From JAGLTN01 sp035403325 (GTDB lineage Bacteria > Planctomycetota > Phycisphaerae > Sedimentisphaerales > Anaerobacaceae): a stretch of 7,219 nt of DNA. The stretch is taken from NCBI GenBank assembly GCA_964492365.1, contig CAZBKA010000135.1:1-7219 (forward strand), given 5' to 3'. The translations under genes and the position numbers were made by a program. Below are positions 1-5,385 of the stretch, piece after piece. Position 1 is the first letter of the stretch. Each line of letters opens with the position of its first letter. The notes beneath the pieces are model-generated. The model was not told the DNA's origin, did no database searches, and saw nothing but the letters and a program-made list of their open reading frames with translations.

Positions 1-127
1 AGGTTTGCAGCCTTTAATTGCATATATGCTTCTTAAAGAAAGTGAAATACGCAAGGTCAGACTAATTTTGACAGCGAAGAAAAATCTTCTTGATTCCAAG
101 ATGATATTGGACCGTTTGGGTGAATAA
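1..127 (+). CDS. atpC: V-type ATPase subunit C, C-terminal fragment
   Basis: An open frame enters from the left edge (first full codon at 2) and stops with TAA at 125-127, leaving 41 residues. The segment reads PLIAYMLLKESEIRKVRLIL and ends in DRLGE. The pattern 'P-L-I-A-Y-x-L-x-K-E-x-E-I-R-x-V-R-L-I-L' is the characteristic C-terminal end of the V/A-ATPase subunit C family (NtpC; V0 subunit d/AC39 in eukaryotes). This subunit is the funnel-shaped socket that joins the central stalk (D and F) to the membrane c-ring. The identity is supported by position, because subunit F follows after 27 nt and then A, B and D, as in known C-F-A-B-D clusters. Only the tail is present, so the start and the integrity of the gene cannot be judged. 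Confidence 0.85.
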   Translation, partial: GLQPLIAYMLLKESEIRKVRLILTAKKNLLDSKMILDRLGE

Positions 128-154
128 AAAATCGATTATAAACAGGAAAAACAG

Positions 155-478
155 ATGAATGGTAACGTAGCAGTTTTGGGCAGTGTTGATTTTGTGATGC
201 CATTCGCAGCACTGGGACTTGACACTTATCCTGTCGGAGATTCGACGGATGATGCGATTAAAAATGCCAAGGCTATAATTGAGTGCAAATATGCTCTGAT
301 TGTAGTTGCGGAGAATATCGCCAAGAAAACCGCTGATGTTTTTGCTGCGGTTCAGAAAAAAACTATGCCCTGTGTAGTAGTAGTGCCTTTTACTACAGAA
401 CCAGAGGGCTTTGCGACAAAGAGTCTCGGCGATGCACTTAAAATCGCTACTGGTATAAATATTTTTCAGAATAGTTAA
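155..478 (+). CDS. atpF: V-type ATPase subunit F (central stalk)
   Basis: This 107-residue protein is the small central-stalk subunit F (called NtpG in Enterococcus). In the family it binds the rotor shaft D and helps couple rotation, on the cytoplasmic side. It has the expected size and alternating strand/helix Rossmann-like layout: an N-terminal strand VAVLGSVDFVMPFAALGLDT, a middle strand YALIVVAENIA (about 46-56), a hydrophobic strand CVVVVPF (about 73-79), and a C-terminal segment SLGDALKIATGINI (90-103) typical of bacterial F subunits. The start at 155 is the only reasonable one: the frame has no ATG, GTG or TTG between the TAA at 125 and this ATG, and an AGGA Shine-Dalgarno at 144-147 lies 7 nt before it. 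It is followed by an 83-nt gap before subunit A, the longest gap in the operon. Confidence 0.93.
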   Translation: MNGNVAVLGSVDFVMPFAALGLDTYPVGDSTDDAIKNAKAIIECKYALIVVAENIAKKTADVFAAVQKKTMPCVVVVPFTTEPEGFATKSLGDALKIATGINIFQNS

Positions 479-537
479 TATTATTATTAGAAGTTCCATC
501 TTGGCAGCAGTCTATGTGATGGGTTCAGATGGTAATG

Positions 538-554
538 TTCGTTAATAAACGAGG
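538..554 (+). promoter_or_regulatory. Ribosome binding site of subunit A with a possible small hairpin
   Basis: A strong Shine-Dalgarno GAGG at 551-554 sits 7 nt before the ATG at 562 and fixes the start of subunit A. The bases just before it can pair with it: CGTT (540-543) with AACG (548-551) around a four-base AATA loop, extended by two G-T pairs (538-539 with 552-553). The hairpin would partly cover the GAGG. It is short and AT-rich, so it may have no effect. The rest of the 83-nt gap shows no convincing promoter or terminator. Confidence 0.25.
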
Positions 555-561
555 TTAAAAA

Positions 562-2334
562 ATGAGTGAAACACAAAGGGGCAAAATCGTAAAAGTTGCA
601 GGTCCGGTTGTAGTTGCTGAGGGTATGCGAGGCGCACGTATGTATGATGTGGTTCGTGTAGGAAGCCTCAGTCTGATCGGCGAAATCGTGGAGCTTCACG
701 GCGACACAGCATCGATTCAGGTTTATGAGGAAACTACTGGTATCGGCCCGGGGGAACCTGTTGTTAATACGGGCGACCCGCTTTCAGTAGAACTTGGGCC
801 TGGGCTTATCGAAAGCATCTATGACGGAATTCAGAGGCCTCTAAATGATCTTTACAATGTTGAAGGTCCATTTATGGGCAGAGGTACGTCTTTGCCGGGA
901 TTGAACCGTGATAAGAAATGGCACTTTAAACCTACTGTTAAGAACGGTAATGAAGTTAACCCAGGCGATATCATCGGTGAGGTTCAGGAATCTTCGCTTA
1001 TTAACCATAAGATAATGGTACCAGTTGGTGTTTCAGGAAAATTGAAGGACCTCAATGAGGGTGATTACACTGTTGTTGATGCGATTGGCAAGGTTGTATC
1101 TGACGGTAAAGAGGTTAATCTGCAGCTTATGCAGAAATGCCCAGTTAGAAATCCAAGAGAGAATAAAACCAGACTTACACCGAACAGAGCACTTGTTACC
1201 GGCCAGCGTGTTATTGATACATTCTTCCCGATAGCAAGAGGCGGAACTGCTTGCGTGCCTGGTCCTTTCGGTACAGGTAAAACGGTTGTTCAGCATCAGT
1301 TGGCCAAGTGGGTTGACGCTGAAGTTGTAGTTTATGTCGGATGCGGCGAACGAGGCAATGAGATGACAGACGTATTGACCGAGTTTCCAAGGCTTATTGA
1401 TCCGCACTCAGGCGAGCCTTTGATGAGACGTTGCGTACTTATCGCAAATACATCGAACATGCCTGTAGCTGCACGTGAAGCATCCGTTTATACTGGAATT
1501 ACAATTGCAGAATACTACCGCGATATGGGGTATACAGTTGCGTTGATGGCTGATAGTACAAGCCGTTGGGCAGAGGCCATGCGTGAAATTTCAACAAGAC
1601 TCGAAGAAATGCCCGCAGAAGAAGGGTATCCTGCTTACCTTGGTGCAAGAATCGCATCATTCTATGAAAGAGCCGGAAGAGTAGCTTGTGTTGGCAGCCC
1701 CCAGCGTGAGGGTGCCCTTTCGATAATCGGAGCAGTAAGCCCCCCAGGTGGTGACCTTTCTGACTCAGTGGTTCAGGCAACATTGCACGTTGTAAAGGTA
1801 TTCTGGTCTTTACAGGCAAGACTTGCTCAACAGAGACACTTCCCAGCTATCGACTGGCTTACAAGTTATTCCTTCTATAAGCAGTACATGAAAGAATGCT
1901 TTAAAGATAAGGCTATGGGTATAGCAATGGATGCGCTGAACGTTGAGGCTATGGGGTTGCTCGAGCAGGAATCGAACCTGCTTGAAATCGTACGTCTTGT
2001 TGGTGCTGAAGCTTTATCTTCGACTGACCGTGTGTCGCTGGAGACTTCAAGGAGCATACGTGAGGACTACCTGCATCAGAACGCATTCCATAAGGTTGAT
2101 ACTTTTACAACTATGGAAAAACAATATGAAATGCTGGTCACTATCCTTCACTTCCACAAAATGGCACTCGAAGCCGTAAATAACGGAGCTGAACCTGCTG
2201 ATATATTCAAGCTGGATGTGCGAGAAGATATAGCAAGGTCAAAATATATTCCAGAAGAAGAAATAGCTAAGTTCATGGCGATTAGAAACAAAATTGATAA
2301 CCAGTTAAAAAGTTTGCAGACCTCAGCAGTATAA
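562..2334 (+). CDS. atpA: V-type ATPase catalytic subunit A
   Basis: This 590-residue protein is the catalytic nucleotide-binding subunit A (NtpA) of the soluble V1/A1 head, which forms an A3B3 hexamer and makes or hydrolyses ATP. The N-terminal beta-barrel covers about residues 5-72. It is followed by the extra 'non-homologous' bulge (about 115-190) that separates V/A-type A subunits from F-type beta subunits. The nucleotide domain has the P-loop GPFGTGKT (234-241) with K240 and T241. It also has the catalytic Glu in GERGNEM (E263), the ADSTSRWAEAMREIS stretch (330-344), EEGYPAYLGARIASFYERAG (353-372) and SPPGGDLSD (393-401). The C-terminal helical domain follows, including RHFPAIDWLTSYS (425-437). 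Length is normal and no key residue is missing. The start is fixed by GAGG at 551-554. Subunit B follows after 28 nt. Rotary V/A type rather than F type is certain; synthase versus pump direction is not visible. Confidence 0.98.
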   Translation: MSETQRGKIVKVAGPVVVAEGMRGARMYDVVRVGSLSLIGEIVELHGDTASIQVYEETTGIGPGEPVVNTGDPLSVELGPGLIESIYDGIQRPLNDLYNVEGPFMGRGTSLPGLNRDKKWHFKPTVKNGNEVNPGDIIGEVQESSLINHKIMVPVGVSGKLKDLNEGDYTVVDAIGKVVSDGKEVNLQLMQKCPVRNPRENKTRLTPNRALVTGQRVIDTFFPIARGGTACVPGPFGTGKTVVQHQLAKWVDAEVVVYVGCGERGNEMTDVLTEFPRLIDPHSGEPLMRRCVLIANTSNMPVAAREASVYTGITIAEYYRDMGYTVALMADSTSRWAEAMREISTRLEEMPAEEGYPAYLGARIASFYERAGRVACVGSPQREGALSIIGAVSPPGGDLSDSVVQATLHVVKVFWSLQARLAQQRHFPAIDWLTSYSFYKQYMKECFKDKAMGIAMDALNVEAMGLLEQESNLLEIVRLVGAEALSSTDRVSLETSRSIREDYLHQNAFHKVDTFTTMEKQYEMLVTILHFHKMALEAVNNGAEPADIFKLDVREDIARSKYIPEEEIAKFMAIRNKIDNQLKSLQTSAV

Positions 2335-2362
2335 GCCAAGGTTGTAATATTGGGAGTTTGAA

Positions 2363-3787
2363 ATGCTTAAAGAATATCAAACAGTTAGCAGTATTTATGG
2401 GCCTCTGATGTTAGTCGAGAAAGTCGACGAAGCAAAGTTTGGGCACATTGTCGACGTTGAACTCGGCGATGGGTCAATAAGGCATGGACAGGTTCTTCAG
2501 GTTGAAAACGACAAGGTGCTCATTCAGGTCTTTGAAGGCACCGAAGGTATTGACGTTAAGAACAGTACCGTTCGTTTTCTTGGTAAACCATTGGCGCTGG
2601 ATGTTTCGCCTGATATCCTCGGAAGGGTTTTTGACGGCCTTGGCAATCCGAAAGATGGAGGTCCTGCTATCATACCAGATATGCAGATGGATATTAACGG
2701 AAATCCTATAAACCCTTACGGCAGGGATTACCCAAATGAATTTATTCAGACTGGTATCTCAAGCATCGACGGACTCAATCCGCTTGTTCGAGGACAGAAG
2801 CTGCCGATCTTCTCCGGTGCTGGTTTGCCCCACGACGAAATTACCGCTCAGTTGGCAAGACAGGCCACTGTAAGAGGTAAAGGTGAAGCATTTGCGGTTG
2901 TTTTTGCTGCAATGGGTATTACGTTTGAGGCTGCACAGTTCTTTATCAATGACTTGACTGAGACAGGTGCTATTGAACGTGCGGTTATGTTTATTAACCT
3001 TGCTGACGACCCGGCCATTGAGCGAATCGCAACTCCGAGGTTTGCACTTACTGCTGCTGAGTATCTTGCTTTCGAACGTGACATGCACGTTCTGGTTATT
3101 ATGAATGATATGACTAACTATTGCGACGCATTAAGAGAGATTGCAGCAGCAAGAAAAGAAGTTCCAGGAAGACGTGGTTATCCGGGTTATCTTTATACTG
3201 ACCTTGCAACATTATACGAGCGTGCTGGCAGGATCAAGGGCAAAAAAGGCTCTATAACAATGGTTCCTGTTTTAACAATGCCAGAAGATGATAAGACACA
3301 CCCAGTACCTGACCTTACAGGTTATATTACCGAAGGTCAGATCATCCTTTCCAGATCACTGCACAGAAAAGCGGTTTCTCCACCAGTCGACGCTCTGCCA
3401 AGCCTTTCAAGACTTAAAGATAAGGGTATTGGTGCAGGTAAGACACGTGAGGACCATGCTGACCTTTATAACCAGCTTTATGCAGCATATGCTCGCGGTA
3501 AAGAGGCTCAGGAACTGGCGACAATCATGGGTGAGGCTGCCCTCTCAGATGAAGATAAAAAGTATATGACTTTTGCCAACAGGTTTGAAGCTGAATATAT
3601 TTCACAGGGTTATTATGAGAACAGAGACGTTGAAGAGACGCTCAATCTCGGTTGGAAACTCCTTAGTATGTTTGATAATTCAGAACTTAAGCGTATTGAC
3701 ATCAAGTTAATTGAAAAATATATGCCGATGTTCCGCAAAGAGGTTACTAAAACCAATAAGCAGGAAACTGTTGAAAGTAACGCTTAA
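2363..3787 (+). CDS. atpB: V-type ATPase regulatory subunit B
   Basis: This 474-residue protein is the non-catalytic subunit B (NtpB), which alternates with A in the A3B3 head. The first 75 residues form the beta-barrel (start MLKEYQTVSSIYGPLMLVEK). The central domain carries SGAGLPHDEI (151-160), the family's degenerate P-loop lacking the GKT, which is normal for B. Further family hallmarks are VPGRRGYPGYLYTDLATLYE (268-287), DLTGYITEGQI (317-327) and LPSLSRL (345-351). R350 in that last motif matches the arginine finger that B supplies to the A active site. The C-terminal helical domain extends to the end, with a short polar tail (about 460-474). The ATG at 2363 has GGGAG at 2352-2356, 6 nt upstream. 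It lies between A (28-nt gap) and D (16-nt gap), so the three are almost surely co-transcribed. Confidence 0.98.
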   Translation: MLKEYQTVSSIYGPLMLVEKVDEAKFGHIVDVELGDGSIRHGQVLQVENDKVLIQVFEGTEGIDVKNSTVRFLGKPLALDVSPDILGRVFDGLGNPKDGGPAIIPDMQMDINGNPINPYGRDYPNEFIQTGISSIDGLNPLVRGQKLPIFSGAGLPHDEITAQLARQATVRGKGEAFAVVFAAMGITFEAAQFFINDLTETGAIERAVMFINLADDPAIERIATPRFALTAAEYLAFERDMHVLVIMNDMTNYCDALREIAAARKEVPGRRGYPGYLYTDLATLYERAGRIKGKKGSITMVPVLTMPEDDKTHPVPDLTGYITEGQIILSRSLHRKAVSPPVDALPSLSRLKDKGIGAGKTREDHADLYNQLYAAYARGKEAQELATIMGEAALSDEDKKYMTFANRFEAEYISQGYYENRDVEETLNLGWKLLSMFDNSELKRIDIKLIEKYMPMFRKEVTKTNKQETVESNA

Positions 3788-3803
3788 GAAGGAAAGTGAA
3801 TAA

Positions 3804-4421
3804 ATGCAAAACAATGTTAATGCAACAAGAATGGAACTGCTTGGTTTGAGAAAACGAGTGATTCTTGCCAGCAGGGGTCATCATTTGCTAAGTGAGAAAA
3901 GGGACGAGATATCCCGACAGCTTATCATGATCGCCCGTGATATTCAGCCTTTAAGAAAAAAGGTTGAAGCTGAGTTGCTTGAAACATCACGTCGATTCAT
4001 GCTTGCAAAGGCAACTATGGAACCTGAAGACACCAAGGCTGCTCTTGAAATCGCAACCAAGAAGTTTTCTTTGGCAATTAAATTTGCAAGTATCATGAGC
4101 GTCAAGGTGCCGCAGCTTTCAAAAGAGATGGATGGTAATATTATCTGTTACGGATATGCAACAACTTCTGGAGAAATGGATATTGCACTTCTTGCTCTGG
4201 AAAGAGCTTTCGATAATATTATCGAATTAGCAGAAAAAGAAAAACAGGCGCGTTTGCTTGCTATCGAACTTCAGATGACAAGACGAAGAGTTAACGTTCT
4301 TGAACACGTGGTAATACCGGAATTGCAGGGAAATATTAAATTCATTTTCAGCAAACTCGCTGAAGTCGAACGCGACAATACTAGCAGATTGATGAAGATT
4401 GCGGACATGATCAGGGGTTAG
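3804..4421 (+). CDS. atpD: V-type ATPase subunit D (central rotor shaft)
   Basis: This 205-residue protein is subunit D (NtpD), the long antiparallel coiled coil that turns inside the A3B3 head and, with F, forms the rotor shaft. The N-terminal helix carries the family signature: ATRMELLGLRKRV (7-19), then ASRGHHLLSEKRDEI (22-36), matching the usual 'PTR-x-E-L-x-x-L-K-x-x-L-x-x-A-x-x-G-x-x-L-L-K-x-K-R-D-x-L'. The C-terminal helix has the matching RRRVNVLEHVVIPELQGNI (about 160-178) and ends in DMIRG. The middle (about 75-140) holds the short globular head. The usual Pro before T-R is Ala here, a minor difference. AAGGA at 3789-3793 lies 10 nt before the ATG. It is the last gene of the operon: a terminator hairpin follows 21 nt after the stop and the next gene is convergent. 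Confidence 0.96.
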   Translation: MQNNVNATRMELLGLRKRVILASRGHHLLSEKRDEISRQLIMIARDIQPLRKKVEAELLETSRRFMLAKATMEPEDTKAALEIATKKFSLAIKFASIMSVKVPQLSKEMDGNIICYGYATTSGEMDIALLALERAFDNIIELAEKEKQARLLAIELQMTRRRVNVLEHVVIPELQGNIKFIFSKLAEVERDNTSRLMKIADMIRG

Positions 4422-4442
4422 TTATACCCGATGTAAATTTAT

Positions 4443-4480
4443 AAGCACACTTTTCTATTATACGAAGGTGTGCTTTTTTT
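4443..4480 (+). terminator. Rho-independent terminator of the ATPase operon
   Basis: A perfect 8-bp inverted repeat, AAGCACAC (4443-4450) and GTGTGCTT (4468-4475), can be extended inward by four more pairs (two of them G-T) to a loop at 4455-4463. It is followed by a T-run at 4474-4480 and more T-rich sequence. This is a standard intrinsic terminator for transcripts coming from subunit D. The hairpin also lies just past the stop of the convergent response regulator. Read on the minus strand it is followed only by a weak, broken T stretch, so bidirectional use is possible but less certain. Confidence 0.88.
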
Positions 4481-4487
4481 ATTTCTT

Positions 4488-4925
4488 TTACACTTTAGGT
4501 ACTCTTAAATACTGAAGCGAAAGAAATTTACCAAGACTTTCGACGGCTTCCATAAAACTGTTATAATCTACTGGTTTGACCATGTAAAAGCTGCATCCTA
4601 AATCATAGCACAGATCGACTTCACTGCTGTCATCGGCAGTGGTCAACATGATAACGGGAATCTTTTTCAGTTTGGGGTCTTTTTTAATACACTCTAAAAC
4701 ATCATGACCATCAACTTTAGGCATTCTGATATCGAGAAGTATTATATAGCTTTTCCCATTAAGTCGTTTTGGGCCGGTCCCCTTCTGAAAAAGGAAATCA
4801 AGGATAGCCTGACCATCCTTGAAATGCAGGATTTCATTATCGATGCAACTAAGCCAGAGATTCTTCCTTACAAGCTCAAAATGACCAGCATCATCTTCCG
4901 CAATGGCAATAATCAAATCATCCAT
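4488..4925 (-). CDS. Rcp1-like single-domain response regulator (complete phosphorylation site)
   Basis: This 145-residue protein is one receiver (REC/CheY-like) domain with no output domain. Its visible active-site residues are the acidic pair E10-D11 in AEDD, the phospho-acceptor D65 in LLDIRMP with the usual M-P after it, T95 in MLTT, and K117 in VKP. The N-terminal 'EDD-x-x-H-F-E-L-V-R-K-N-L', the 'D-G-x-A-I-L-D-F-L-F' helix and the 'D-L-G-C-x-x-Y-x-x-K-P' end are typical of Rcp1-type stand-alone receivers, which take phosphate from phytochrome-like or PAS kinases and act by protein contact. It is the last gene of the kinase cluster, starting 2 nt after the stop of its paralogue. A GGA at about 4935-4937 on the minus strand, inside the end of the upstream gene, can serve as its Shine-Dalgarno, so translation is probably coupled. 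The target is unknown. Confidence 0.93.
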   Translation of the reverse strand: MDDLIIAIAEDDAGHFELVRKNLWLSCIDNEILHFKDGQAILDFLFQKGTGPKRLNGKSYIILLDIRMPKVDGHDVLECIKKDPKLKKIPVIMLTTADDSSEVDLCYDLGCSFYMVKPVDYNSFMEAVESLGKFLSLQYLRVPKV

Positions 4926-4927
4926 TT

Positions 4928-5365
4928 TTAATTTTCCAATAAACTATTCAGTATTGGTACTTTTACGTTTAATAAGAATCTGCCTATTTTATAGACAGTA
5001 TCAGAAAACTCCGCAACTTCCTGGGGTTTCGAAATATAAATGCTACAGCCTAGCTCATGACATCTGTCAATTTTTTTCTGATCCTGCTGAGCAGTAAAGA
5101 TTATAACAGGCATCTTTTTCAGATAAGAATCCGATTTAATCTTTCTAAGAATCTCTAACCCGTCAAAACCCTCAATATCCAGATCAAGTACCAGAACGCA
5201 TGAAACAGGGTGTCTCTCTGATGTGAAAAGGAATTCTACCAGTGCCCTGCCGTTATCAAATCTTTTTATATCTTCGCCTATGATGGCCCTTTTAATGTTT
5301 CTCTCTATGATCTGATAATGATCCTGGTTACTTTCAGCAATAAGAATAGCTGTATTTTTTTCCAT
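4928..5365 (-). CDS. Rcp1-like single-domain response regulator with altered active site
   Basis: This second 145-residue stand-alone receiver is clearly a paralogue of the next gene. They share the length, the 'F-x-(N/D)-G-x-A-x-(V/L)-x-F-L-F' helix, 'L-K-K-(M/I)-P-V-I' and 'L-G-C-S-x-Y-x-x-K-P'. D61 (LVLDLDIEG), T91 (IIFTA) and K113 (ISKP) are kept. The acidic pocket reads A-E-S-N (10-13) where the paralogue has A-E-D-D: the Asp that normally contacts Mg2+ is Ser12. The loop after D61 reads LDIEGFDG in place of IRMPKVDG, so the usual Pro is gone. Phosphorylation may therefore be weakened or work differently; this is inference. It starts 20 nt after the kinase stop, with only a weak purine stretch (GAAAG) before the ATG. 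It could be a phosphate sink, a docking protein or a constitutively folded partner. Confidence 0.9.
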   Translation of the reverse strand: MEKNTAILIAESNQDHYQIIERNIKRAIIGEDIKRFDNGRALVEFLFTSERHPVSCVLVLDLDIEGFDGLEILRKIKSDSYLKKMPVIIFTAQQDQKKIDRCHELGCSIYISKPQEVAEFSDTVYKIGRFLLNVKVPILNSLLEN

Positions 5366-5385
5366 AGTTTTGCTTTCAAAAACAA

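Noticed and set aside
412..490. AT-rich stretch at the end of subunit F as an internal promoter
   Set aside because: TTAATATTATT-like sequence is present, but no -35 element at 16-18 nt spacing could be matched; AT-richness alone is not evidence.
62..499. Minus-strand open frame of 145 codons overlapping subunit F
   Set aside because: It is antisense to a confidently identified gene and resembles no family I know.
519..545. Tiny frame (ATG at 519, eight codons, TAA at 543-545) in the F-A gap as a leader peptide
   Set aside because: No Shine-Dalgarno lies before it, its codons show no attenuation-like pattern, and there is no terminator hairpin after it.
1033..1407. Minus-strand open frame of 124 codons inside subunit A
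   Set aside because: It lies wholly within a strongly conserved gene on the other strand, has no recognisable domain, and its cysteine- and serine-rich make-up is typical of an antisense shadow.
2513..2542. Subunit B as a broken catalytic ATPase because it lacks a GKT P-loop
   Set aside because: The degenerate loop at residues 151-160 is normal for V/A-type B subunits, and the rest of the gene is intact.
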